From positions 1 through 64,000 of the forward strand of contig CAKMZB010000001.1 in assembly GCA_929200315.1 (NCBI GenBank): 64,000 nt of DNA, given 5' to 3'. The notes beneath the pieces are model-generated. The model had not been told where the DNA came from. It saw nothing but the letters and a program-made list of their open reading frames with translations, and searched no databases. Made by a program: the position numbers and the translations under genes. Shown here one piece after another: positions 9,681 through 17,451 of the stretch (the stretch's first letter is position 1; each line of letters starts with the position of its first letter). The DNA comes from an uncultured Alphaproteobacteria bacterium. GTDB taxonomy: Bacteria; Pseudomonadota; Alphaproteobacteria; Rhizobiales; Rhizobiaceae.

Positions 9681-10660
9681 TGAGCGAACGCAACCTCAAC
9701 ATTGCAGTACTGGCCATGTTCATCGGCATTCCGGCATGGGCGTATTTTTCCGACGAGCCTTTCACGATCACGCTCATGACCCGCGCTGCGATCTTTGCCT
9801 TGGCGGCGGTCGGTTTGAACCTGGCACTCGGTGTTGGCGGACTTGTCAGCCTCGGCCATGCCGCGTTTTTCGGGCTGGGCGGTTACGTTATGGGCATCCT
9901 AGCCTACCACGCGCAGACTTACACGCCGCTGGCAGAATGGCCCTTTCTGGTCGAGGGCACCAAGTCCATGCCCGTCATCTGGCTGGCGTCACTGCTTCTT
10001 TCCGCGGGCTTGGCCTGGGTGATCGGATCGCTGTCGCTGCGAACAACCGGCGTCTACTTCATCATGATCACGCTGGCTTTTGCGCAGATGATGTTCTTCT
10101 TCTCGATCTCCTGGTCGGCCTATGGCGGGGAAGACGGGCTTTCCATCTATGTGCGCAACAACTTTCCCGGCCTCAACACGCTCGATCCGATCCAGTTTTT
10201 CGCGATCTGTTTCGTGATCCTCCTCGCCGCGCTCTTTCTGTCGGCCAGACTAGCAAAGTCGCCGTTCGGTTTGGCCCTGAATGCCGCGCGTCAATCACCC
10301 CAGCGGGTGGAAACAGTGGGCCTGAACACCCAGCGGCTAAAACTCGTCGCCTTTGTCATTTCAGGAGCAATTACCGGACTTGCCGGGGCGTTGTTTGCTG
10401 ACCTCAACCGGTTCGTAAGCCCGACGATGTTCAGTTGGCAACTGAGTGGTGAGATCATGGTGTTCATTATCATTGGCGGGGTTGGCAGGCTTTTTGGACC
10501 CGTTGTTGGCGCCCTGGTTTTCGTTGCGCTGGAACACTTCCTGGGTGGCTTGAGCGAGTTCTGGCACATCTATCTTGGCCTACTGCTTTTGCTGATTGTT
10601 CTCTTCGGCAAAGGCGGTTTGATCGGGTTGATTTGCGGACGGGAGAAGGTTCATGACTGA
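9677..10660 (+). CDS. livM: Branched-chain-type ABC transporter permease (LivM-like)
   Basis: A 327-residue membrane protein. The LivM block ALAAVGLNLALGVGGLVSLGH is near 38-58 and the IIGGVGRLFGPVVGA segment is near 265-279, with roughly nine hydrophobic helices. It pairs with the preceding permease. The start is coupled to livH (ATGA) and its end overlaps livG by 8 bases, so pore and ATPase are made in step. Confidence 0.87.
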   Translation: MMSERNLNIAVLAMFIGIPAWAYFSDEPFTITLMTRAAIFALAAVGLNLALGVGGLVSLGHAAFFGLGGYVMGILAYHAQTYTPLAEWPFLVEGTKSMPVIWLASLLLSAGLAWVIGSLSLRTTGVYFIMITLAFAQMMFFFSISWSAYGGEDGLSIYVRNNFPGLNTLDPIQFFAICFVILLAALFLSARLAKSPFGLALNAARQSPQRVETVGLNTQRLKLVAFVISGAITGLAGALFADLNRFVSPTMFSWQLSGEIMVFIIIGGVGRLFGPVVGALVFVALEHFLGGLSEFWHIYLGLLLLLIVLFGKGGLIGLICGREKVHD

Positions 10661-11402
10661 CCCTGTTCTCGCGACACACGGACTGACAAAGACATTTGGC
10701 TCTCTGGTTGCCAGTGAGGACGTGAGCATTGATCTCAAGCCTGGTGAAATTCACGCCGTCATCGGCCCCAACGGAGCCGGTAAGACCACTTTGATCGCCC
10801 AGATATGTGGCACGCTGACGCCGAATTCCGGCCGAATAGAACTTGCCGGGGTAGATATTACTGGCCGCCCAACCCGTGCTCGAGCTCTGGCAGGTCTGGG
10901 AAGAACCTTCCAGATTTCAGCTCTGGCGATGGAAGATACCGTTCTGGAAAATGCCGTTCTTGGGGCTTTGGGTGCGACGGGGAATCCCTGGCGTTTTTTC
11001 AAGCCCGCCCTCAAGAATATAGAACTGCGCGAGGTCGCAGAACAAGCGCTTCACCGTGTTGGGTTGGACGACGTGATGTCCACGCGAACTGCCGAACTGA
11101 GCCATGGCCAGCGGCGTCAGCTGGAAGTTGCCGTGGCTTTGACCCTGCAGCCGCGGGCCTTTGTTATGGACGAGCCAATGGCGGGGCTCGGATCGGAGGG
11201 ATCGAAAGTCCTTACGGAATTTTTAAGTGAGCTTCGCAGCGAGGCACCAATTCTTCTGGTGGAACACGATATGGACGCTGTCTTTGCGTTGGCAGACAGG
11301 ATCAGCGTGCTGGTCTACGGCAAGGTGATTGCCACAGGGAGTGTGGATGAAATCAAGCGCGATGAGGCCGTTCGGGAGGCCTATCTGGGGGATGATGCAT
11401 GA
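10653..11402 (+). CDS. livG: Branched-chain-type ABC transporter ATP-binding protein (LivG-like)
   Basis: A 249-residue ABC ATPase. Walker A GPNGAGKTT is at about 38-46, the signature appears in the variant form LSHGQRRQLE near 150, and Walker B AFVMDEPMAGL is near 169, followed by the LVEHDMD switch histidine. The C-terminal RxEAYLGDD end is typical of LivG. It energises uptake together with the LivF partner, which overlaps it by ATGA. Confidence 0.88.
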   Translation: MTDPVLATHGLTKTFGSLVASEDVSIDLKPGEIHAVIGPNGAGKTTLIAQICGTLTPNSGRIELAGVDITGRPTRARALAGLGRTFQISALAMEDTVLENAVLGALGATGNPWRFFKPALKNIELREVAEQALHRVGLDDVMSTRTAELSHGQRRQLEVAVALTLQPRAFVMDEPMAGLGSEGSKVLTEFLSELRSEAPILLVEHDMDAVFALADRISVLVYGKVIATGSVDEIKRDEAVREAYLGDDA

Positions 11403-12085
11403 CCCTACTCGCTGTTTCTGACCTGCGCGCTTCCTATGGCCCAAGCCAGGCTTTGTTTGGCGTCAATCTGGATGTGCAGGAGGGCGAAGTCCTCGCGCTC
11501 ATGGGTCGCAATGGCATGGGCAAAAGCACAACGGTCAAAAGCATTTGCCGCATGATGCCGTCGGAAGGCACAATCTCCTTTGCATCAACCAATCTCATCA
11601 ATCTTGCCAGTCATCAGACAGCGCGTTTGGGCATCGGGTTGGTCCCTGAAGGGCGTCGGTGTTTTGCAAGTCTTACGGTGTATGAAAATCTCGTTGCGGC
11701 AGCGCGACCTGGAGCTTGGATGTTCGACAGCGTCGTCGATCTGTTCCCAAGACTTGGGGAGAGAGCTCAGCAAGTTGCCTCTTCGCTGTCCGGTGGCGAG
11801 CAGCAAATGCTGGCTATCGGCCGGGCGTTGATGACCAATCCTCGGCTGCTCATTCTTGACGAAGCAACGGAAGGCCTTGCTCCGATCATCCGACAGGAAA
11901 TTTGGTCGGCCATCAACAAGCTCAAAACCGAGACCGGTTTGTCGATCCTCGTCATCGACAAATCGATCCGGGAGTTGCGTGGAGTTTGCGACAAAGCGGT
12001 GATCCTGGAGCGTGGCCGAAATGTCTGGAGCGGGTCCATCGACCAGCTCACTTCAGAAATCACAGAACAATATGTGGGTGTATGA
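11399..12085 (+). CDS. livF: Branched-chain-type ABC transporter ATP-binding protein (LivF-like)
   Basis: A 228-residue ABC ATPase. Walker A GRNGMGKST is near 36-44, the LSGGEQQMLAIGRAL signature near 130, and Walker B LLILDEATEGLAP near 154. Where LivF proteins commonly read LVEQN after the D-loop, this one has LVIDKSIREL, so its switch region is atypical. The QYVGV C-terminus is standard for the family. Coupled to livG by ATGA. Confidence 0.87.
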   Translation: MTLLAVSDLRASYGPSQALFGVNLDVQEGEVLALMGRNGMGKSTTVKSICRMMPSEGTISFASTNLINLASHQTARLGIGLVPEGRRCFASLTVYENLVAAARPGAWMFDSVVDLFPRLGERAQQVASSLSGGEQQMLAIGRALMTNPRLLILDEATEGLAPIIRQEIWSAINKLKTETGLSILVIDKSIRELRGVCDKAVILERGRNVWSGSIDQLTSEITEQYVGV

Positions 12086-12108
12086 CGATGCAGGATTTGG
12101 AGACCAAG

Positions 12109-12507
12109 ATGTCACTTAAAGCAATCCAGCCCACTGGCTGGGCGCCGGCAAAAGGGTATGCCAACGGCATGCTCGCCGAAGATGGCACGCTGCATCTGGG
12201 TGGCCAGATAGGCTGGAATGCCGAGCAGGTTTTTGAAGTTCATGATTTCGTCGGTCAGCTGGAACGAACCCTTGGCAACATCAGGGCCATCATTGAAGCA
12301 GCCGGTGGTGAGGTAACGGATATTGCCCGTCTGACCTGGTTCATTACCGACAAGCGGGATTATCTCGCAAAGCAAGGTGAGGTAGGGGCGGCTTACCGCA
12401 AAGTCTTTGGAAAGCACTTTCCGGCCATGTCAGTGGTTGTCGTGAAAGAATTGATTGAGGATGAAGCTCTGATCGAGATTGAGGCCACAGCGCATCTGAA
12501 GCGCTGA
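12109..12507 (+). CDS. RidA/YjgF-family protein, candidate enamine/imine deaminase
   Basis: A 132-residue RidA-fold protein. I use the ATG at 12109 because GGAG lies 6 bases upstream; an in-frame ATG at 12082, coupled to livF, is also possible. RidA proteins hydrolyse enamines or imines to ketones and ammonia. The predicted product of 2-aminobenzoyl-CoA monooxygenase/reductase is a cyclic enamine, so a deaminase fits here. The IEIEA strand with the conserved Glu is kept. The block that reads PARS in canonical RidA is PAMS here (Met codon 12427-12429), so the substrate-carboxylate arginine is missing. Confidence 0.82.
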   Translation: MSLKAIQPTGWAPAKGYANGMLAEDGTLHLGGQIGWNAEQVFEVHDFVGQLERTLGNIRAIIEAAGGEVTDIARLTWFITDKRDYLAKQGEVGAAYRKVFGKHFPAMSVVVVKELIEDEALIEIEATAHLKR

Positions 12508-12551
12508 ACCTGTCATTTGAGACGTTCACCCCATGAGAGGAAGGTTTGGAG

Positions 12552-13370
12552 ATGTCCTGGACGATTGATTGGGATGATGCCTTCGACAATATGGGAGGCG
12601 TTGAGAACGCCCACTTGCTGCCGCAGAAGTGGGAAGATTGGTCGACAGCCTTCAAAGCGCGCTGGAGGGACATTGGAACAACGGAGCTGGATTGCTCCTA
12701 CGGGGCCAATGAGCGCCATAAGTACGACCTGTTCGCTCCAGCGAAGAACGCGAAGGGAACCGTCATCTTCATTCATGGCGGTTATTGGGTGCGCACAGCG
12801 AAGGAGAATTGGTCCTTCCTCGCGCAGGGCGCTCTCGCACATGGTTGGAGTGTTGCCATACCGAGCTACCCTCTGGCGCCCGGTGCGCGGATCAGCGAGA
12901 TCACAGCGTCCATCGTGGAAGCTGTCACGATGATAGTGGATAGGCTGGGTGGGCCGGTTCGCTTGGTAGGCCATTCGGCCGGGGGGCACCTGGTTTCAAG
13001 AATGGCCTGCAGGGATGTTCTCGATGAGCGCGTTGCAAACCGTATTGAGCGGATCATTACCCTTTCCGGCCTTCATGACCTGCGTCCGCTCCTTCTCACC
13101 AAAATGAATGATGCGCTTGAGCTCGATCTGGCTGAGGCAACAGCCGAGAGCTGCATTCTACAAGAACCGGCTGGCATTCCCGTAACTTGTTGGGTCGGTG
13201 CTTCAGAGCGTGCCGAGTTTCTGCGGCAGAACCGGTTGCTTGAAGAGGCTTGGGCACCAAAGCTCGATCAGATCGACAGCTTCTACGATCCCACACACAA
13301 CCACTTCACGGTGGTTGAACAGCTCTCAGACCCAAAAAGCGCCTTAACGCGGGAACTGGCCCAACCCTGA
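12552..13370 (+). CDS. Alpha/beta hydrolase resembling kynurenine formamidase
   Basis: A 272-residue alpha/beta hydrolase. The oxyanion motif HGGYW is at about 75-79, the nucleophile elbow GHSAGG near 140 and a C-terminal His in HNHFTV near 254. HGGYW plus GHSAGG is typical of the arylformamidase/BNA7-like group, which splits N-formylkynurenine on the way from tryptophan to anthranilate. No tryptophan dioxygenase or kynureninase is present in the window. A role as aryl-CoA thioesterase or as lactone/amide hydrolase of the ring-opened product remains possible. AGGAAGG precedes the ATG at 12552. Confidence 0.7.
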   Translation: MSWTIDWDDAFDNMGGVENAHLLPQKWEDWSTAFKARWRDIGTTELDCSYGANERHKYDLFAPAKNAKGTVIFIHGGYWVRTAKENWSFLAQGALAHGWSVAIPSYPLAPGARISEITASIVEAVTMIVDRLGGPVRLVGHSAGGHLVSRMACRDVLDERVANRIERIITLSGLHDLRPLLLTKMNDALELDLAEATAESCILQEPAGIPVTCWVGASERAEFLRQNRLLEEAWAPKLDQIDSFYDPTHNHFTVVEQLSDPKSALTRELAQP

Positions 13371-13458
13371 CCGGCATTTGTGGTCGCGATGCTGGTGCGG
13401 AAAGTCTGGCTGTCGGCGCAGTCTCAAGCTAGCCAGTCGATCCCAAAAATCTCCCTGT

Positions 13459-13617
13459 TATCAGTGAAAATACAGGAAAGACTTCTGGCCTTGTTGATAT
13501 TTAGACCTGTCACCCGGATTGCAGAAAAGAAAACAGTGACTTGGGCGCAATTCCTCTGAACTTCTGAACAGAGAAATTTCGTTCCGATATCAGTGAATTA
13601 ATCAGGTGAACAGGGAA
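13459..13617. repeat. Pair of interleaved short direct repeats
   Basis: TATCAGTGAA occurs at 13459-13468 and 13588-13597. TGAACAG[A/G]GAA occurs at 13565-13575 and 13607-13617. Related CAGGGA/TCCCTG words lie between. The pattern suggests the end of a degraded mobile element, but no transposase remains. Confidence 0.4.
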
Positions 13618-13767
13618 GTGTTGTCGGGCTCGATCTATCCCGCTTGGAGCCTAATCTGCCCAAATTTCCAAAGCCGAGGTTCCAACGTAATGCGGCGGAC
13701 GGTGGCAGAGAGCCCAGTGCAGAAATCTCGTACTTTGTCGTCTGACCATGATCCGTTGTTGAAATTT

Positions 13768-13798
13768 GAACCACCCGTATCAGGTATTCCACGGGTTC
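13768..13798 (-). terminator. Possible terminator of the long minus-strand cluster
   Basis: GAACC-AC-CCGT and ACGGGTTC can pair with a two-base bulge around a 12-base loop, 6 bases beyond the RraA stop. The following minus-strand sequence (AAATTTC) is only weakly T-rich, so termination efficiency is doubtful. Confidence 0.35.
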
Positions 13799-13803
13799 AA
13801 CTG

Positions 13804-14499
13804 TCAGGTGCGGGCGTTTTCAAAGGCCGTCCATGCCACCTCAAATGCGTCAAAATCAAAGCCATCTTGGCGGGCCGGATCAAGGACCAGTTTTTCGGTG
13901 TCCAACAGCTGGTGGATCGCCTCTTCCAGGATTGGAAGAACATCTGGCGGAATAACCACAGCGCCGTGCCGGTCCGCATGGATGAGATCGCCGTTGGCAA
14001 CCTGCATGCCAAAGACGGTGACAGTCGTGCCCACCTCTTTTACATGTACAAACCCGTGGCTGGGTCCGACTGATCCAGCCACTACAAGAAAACCATCAGG
14101 AAGGTCGCCAAGATCGCGCATCACGCCGTTGGTCAGGGCACCTGCCATGCCAAACCCTTTGTGAACGGTTGTATTGATCTCGCCCCAATAGGCGCCGATG
14201 CAATGCGGGAAGTCCATGTCTTCAATCACCGCAATGGCGGGGCGCGGACCTTCGGCCATATGGCGGTAATACGCCATCCGGCGCGCTTTGATTTTGTCAG
14301 GGGATTCGGTTGGGGGGGCCACAGCGGCGATCCGAGCGGTCCGGGCATAACCCACCATGGCAGGTGAATCTGGGTGCGAAGCCAGCATGGTGCCGCGGGT
14401 AAACGCATCAAAGCCGCGTTTGCCCTGAGCGACTTCAATCGCGTTGCAAACGGTGGGGGTGTCTACCTTTTTCAGCAGTGTCAAAAGCGAGGCGTTCAT
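13804..14499 (-). CDS. RraA/HMG-aldolase family protein
   Basis: A 231-residue member of the RraA-like fold that includes 4-hydroxy-4-methyl-2-oxoglutarate/4-carboxy-4-hydroxy-2-oxoadipate aldolases. The metal and substrate motif G-A-L-T-N-G-V-M-R-D ends with Arg128 and Asp129, and GEINTTVHKG precedes it at 106-115. The catalytic members cleave pyruvate from a branched oxo-acid in aromatic meta-cleavage or related pathways. Here it is the last gene of the minus-strand cluster, directly abutting the alpha/beta hydrolase, and could perform a final retro-aldol step. A non-enzymatic RraA role is unlikely in this setting. Confidence 0.8.
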   Translation of the reverse strand: MNASLLTLLKKVDTPTVCNAIEVAQGKRGFDAFTRGTMLASHPDSPAMVGYARTARIAAVAPPTESPDKIKARRMAYYRHMAEGPRPAIAVIEDMDFPHCIGAYWGEINTTVHKGFGMAGALTNGVMRDLGDLPDGFLVVAGSVGPSHGFVHVKEVGTTVTVFGMQVANGDLIHADRHGAVVIPPDVLPILEEAIHQLLDTEKLVLDPARQDGFDFDAFEVAWTAFENART

Positions 14500-15192
14500 T
14501 CAGGTCTCCAGCCAGTGGGCAAGCGCCGCGTTTGTTTCTTCAGGGCTTTCCAGTCCTGGCAAATGCCCTGCGCCTTCTATGATTTCCAATGTCGCATTGG
14601 CCAGGCAATCGGCCATTAACTCGTGGCGCGACATCGGGCACAATGTGTCGTCCCTGCCGCAGAGCACAAGCGCAGGCAATTGCGCCTGGCGCAGGGTGTT
14701 GGTCTGATCACACCGGTCCATCAGCGCGCGAGATTGGTTTAGAAACACGTCCGGTCCAAGGTCCAGAGCCATTTCCATACAAAGTGCGAGAACCGCATCG
14801 CGGTTTGGCCCGTCGCTGAGATAGTTCGGCTTCATCTCGTCCCGCATAACCGTGGCAAGGCCCCCGTCACGCACTGAGGCCATTTGCGGTAAACGGCTGG
14901 TTTTTACCTCGTCGGCCTCGGCTAGCGGGCTAGTGTCCATCAGGGCAATACGTTCAACCCGTTCAGGAGCTTGCCGCAGGATTTCCATCGCAACAATCCC
15001 GCCCATCGAGAGCCCCGCCAAAGCAAACCGATCAGGCGTGTGGCGTAGTACATTGGCGGCAATTGCAGTAATGTTGGCATGTGCGGAGATCGGTGCGCAA
15101 ACAACGGTGCGCCGCCCCGAGAACGCGGCGATTTGCGGTGCAAACAGCCGCGCATCGCACATCATCCCAGGGAGCAGGACGAGCGGTGTCAT
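14500..15192 (-). CDS. Alpha/beta hydrolase
   Basis: A 230-residue alpha/beta hydrolase. The nucleophile elbow GLSMGG places Ser62, and a late GAGHLPGLE motif supplies the catalytic His near 208. It resembles 3-oxoadipate enol-lactonases and other small-ester hydrolases. Its ATG overlaps the end of the MetE-like gene (ATGA) and its stop abuts the RraA gene, so the three are translated together. It probably opens a lactone or cuts an ester in the cluster's pathway. The substrate is unknown. Confidence 0.8.
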   Translation of the reverse strand: MTPLVLLPGMMCDARLFAPQIAAFSGRRTVVCAPISAHANITAIAANVLRHTPDRFALAGLSMGGIVAMEILRQAPERVERIALMDTSPLAEADEVKTSRLPQMASVRDGGLATVMRDEMKPNYLSDGPNRDAVLALCMEMALDLGPDVFLNQSRALMDRCDQTNTLRQAQLPALVLCGRDDTLCPMSRHELMADCLANATLEIIEGAGHLPGLESPEETNAALAHWLET

Positions 15193-16313
15193 CCAGCCAA
15201 CGCCGCCCCTTCGGACAATGATTTGAGCTTGGCATAGGCAATGTCTGGGTCTACCGCACCAAAGCCTGCGAATGTACCGAACCCGCAGTCAGACCCGGCG
15301 ACTACGCGGTCGGCACCGACAATATCGACAAATCGGTCAATGCGTTGCGCCACTAGCTCGGGATGTTCGACGAAGTTGGTTGTGGTATCGACCACACCGG
15401 GAACAAGGATTTTGGAGTCTGGAATGTCAGACTTGCGATCACGAAACACGACCCATTCGTGGCCATGGCGCGGGTTTGAGGTCTCGAACAACACCGATGC
15501 TGCCTTGGTCGCCATTAGCGTATCGAACATCTTGGCCATCGGGATATCGCAGCAATGCGGCCCTTCATAATTGCCCCAACAGATGTGAACACGAACTTTT
15601 TCGGCAGGTACATCAGATAGCGCATGGTTCAGCGCCTCAACGTGCATATTGGCCACCTTGATGAATTCATCATCTGACAGGTCGGTAAAGAGCATGTGAC
15701 GCGACAGGGCGAGATCAGGGCAGTCCAGTTGCAAATCGAGACCAGCGGCAACAATCGTCTCATACTCGGCCTTCATCGCGTCGGCCAAGGCGGCCAGATA
15801 GGCCTCTCGCGATTTGTAGTAGTCATTTTGAAGAAACAGCGAGACTACACCGGGGCTTGCGGCATTCATAAACCCGCGTCTCGCACCGTGTTCTTCCATG
15901 GCAGCCTTAAGGTTGGCGATATCCTTCTCAAGTTCGCCCTGGCCTTTGGATTTAACATCACCAACACACATGGGGCGCGCATATTGCGGCGTACCGCCGT
16001 CATCCGCGAGGCGTTGCAAAAAGCCAGGGAACATCTTGAGGTCAGCAGGTGCATTGCGCGGGCTATCCCCGCCAAAACCAGTGTAGCGATCTTTGACGTA
16101 GGTCGCATATGAAATCTTGGAGGTCTCGCCGTCCGAGACGATGTCGACGCCAGCTTGGACCTGTTTGCGCACGGTTTCAGACACCGCTGCTTTCATGCAG
16201 GCGTCAAATTCGGCCTGATCAAAAGGTGTTTCATTTTCGCGCGCAAAAATGAAGTCCACCACGTCCTGCGCGCGGGGCAGGGAGCCCACATGGGTTGTCT
16301 CAATTCGTTCCAT
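15189..16313 (-). CDS. MetE C-terminal-like zinc protein (cobalamin-independent methionine synthase II family)
   Basis: A 374-residue protein equal to the catalytic barrel of cobalamin-independent methionine synthase without the N-terminal half. The zinc ligand set is visible as His243 and Cys245 (VHICWGN), Glu277 (LFETSN) and Cys343 (SDCGFG). The family includes core methyltransferases and epoxyalkane:coenzyme M transferase, all of which activate a thiol on zinc. In this catabolic cluster a thiol-dependent transfer of a methyl or alkyl group from the substrate is more likely than methionine synthesis. It is coupled by ATGA to the downstream hydrolase. Confidence 0.78.
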   Translation of the reverse strand: MERIETTHVGSLPRAQDVVDFIFARENETPFDQAEFDACMKAAVSETVRKQVQAGVDIVSDGETSKISYATYVKDRYTGFGGDSPRNAPADLKMFPGFLQRLADDGGTPQYARPMCVGDVKSKGQGELEKDIANLKAAMEEHGARRGFMNAASPGVVSLFLQNDYYKSREAYLAALADAMKAEYETIVAAGLDLQLDCPDLALSRHMLFTDLSDDEFIKVANMHVEALNHALSDVPAEKVRVHICWGNYEGPHCCDIPMAKMFDTLMATKAASVLFETSNPRHGHEWVVFRDRKSDIPDSKILVPGVVDTTTNFVEHPELVAQRIDRFVDIVGADRVVAGSDCGFGTFAGFGAVDPDIAYAKLKSLSEGAALAG

Positions 16314-16331
16314 CTAGGCTCCTCCCAGAGT

Positions 16332-17294
16332 TTAGGTTCCAGTCTTGGTCAGTCCAGCTGGATCATTTGTGGTGCGAACGCGATAAAGGCTCGCCTCACC
16401 TGTCATTGACGGTGAAATCGCGTGGACTTCACCGGGGTTTATCAGACAAGTGTCGCCCGGATTGAGGATTGTCTCACTGTCCTGCAGGCGCAGTTTCCAA
16501 TGCCCTCGCATTGGCATCACAACAGTCGACTTGTCATGGCTGTGCAACTCATCAGCAATTGAGTTGCGTGACAGGAATTCAACCTCAAAACCCGGCTTGT
16601 CTTCGAGAAGACCATCCGCGCCAATAACTTTGATTGGTTGGGCATCTGACAACGCCATCATGTCCCAATAGCGGGCTACGTGATTTGGCAGAACGTCCAT
16701 TGTTGTGGGTTCCGCGCGTTTGGCAAGCTCCTCGTCTGACATCAACGGCATCGGGTTGACGTTATGAGGCGGGGTATCCCCTTTTTTGCTGTCATATAGC
16801 ACGCCGTTTTCACCGAGGATTAAGCCATGATCTGCCGCATCCTCGATCACTTGAGGCGCCCAATGCACACCGCCGCCAGCATCGTTGCCGCCAAGGATAG
16901 CCATTATCATACCGTAGTCGGTGCCGATGTTTTCAAAGCCGCGAAAAACCCCAGTGGGAATGTTGAAGATGTCGCCTTCTTCCAGCGTCACTTCGCCCGC
17001 ATTCCCCCAACGGCCCCAGAAAAAACGCCATTTCCCCCTAAGAACAAAAAATACTTCGGCTGTATTATGATCGTGCAGCGAATTGCGCACGCGTGGCGGC
17101 TGTCCAGCGGCACCAATGTTAAACCCGATCTGGTCGGCGATATGCACGTGCTGATCGGGGCTTTCGGATACACCACCACCAATGATGGTAAAGTTTTCCT
17201 TTTGATCCGATCCCGGCGTGTGGGCGTCGATGAAGGCGGTCTTACAGGGCTTCAATTCGCCGTATCGGACAATGCGGTCTTGGATATTTGTCAT
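16332..17294 (-). CDS. Bicupin protein, possible dioxygenase or isomerase
   Basis: A 320-residue protein with two cupin motifs. The first carries HDHNTAEVFFVLRG near residue 76 with a His-x-His and downstream Glu. The second carries HSHDKSTVVMPMRGHW near 250. The layout resembles gentisate-dioxygenase-like bicupins, but the sequence does not let me name a substrate. I chose the ATG at 17294 because GGAG lies 7 bases upstream; a longer reading to 17342 has no ribosome site. It lies between the MetE-like gene and an NTF2-like gene. Confidence 0.72.
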   Translation of the reverse strand: MTNIQDRIVRYGELKPCKTAFIDAHTPGSDQKENFTIIGGGVSESPDQHVHIADQIGFNIGAAGQPPRVRNSLHDHNTAEVFFVLRGKWRFFWGRWGNAGEVTLEEGDIFNIPTGVFRGFENIGTDYGMIMAILGGNDAGGGVHWAPQVIEDAADHGLILGENGVLYDSKKGDTPPHNVNPMPLMSDEELAKRAEPTTMDVLPNHVARYWDMMALSDAQPIKVIGADGLLEDKPGFEVEFLSRNSIADELHSHDKSTVVMPMRGHWKLRLQDSETILNPGDTCLINPGEVHAISPSMTGEASLYRVRTTNDPAGLTKTGT

Positions 17295-17451
17295 CTTTTG
17301 TCTCCATTGAGCTTGGGCTTGGTGTTCATCAAATCCAACCACTCGGAGGCTGGTTGCTTAGGCGCTTTATCCGCAAGGGTGCGTGATAGGCATGAAATTT
17401 GCGCACCGCTTGAGAAGATCTAGGTTGTGGCACGTCGGTTATCATCTTGAT

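Larger units (their letters stand above)
13371..13803. other. Gene-free boundary between the two catabolic regions
   Basis: I see no supportable gene in these 433 bases. The stretch separates the end of the plus-strand operon from the 3' end of the long minus-strand cluster. It holds short direct repeats (13459-13617) and a weak hairpin (13768-13798), and reads like decayed mobile-element or recombination debris. Confidence 0.6.

Noticed and set aside
13371-13803. Second copy of the tRNA-Gln 3' end (attachment site)
   Set aside because: I looked for the CCTGGTTCGAATCCAGG segment here and elsewhere to the left and did not see it.
16332-17294. Naming the bicupin gentisate 1,2-dioxygenase
   Set aside because: The cupin histidines fit, but the rest of the sequence does not give me a specific match, so only the fold is claimed.
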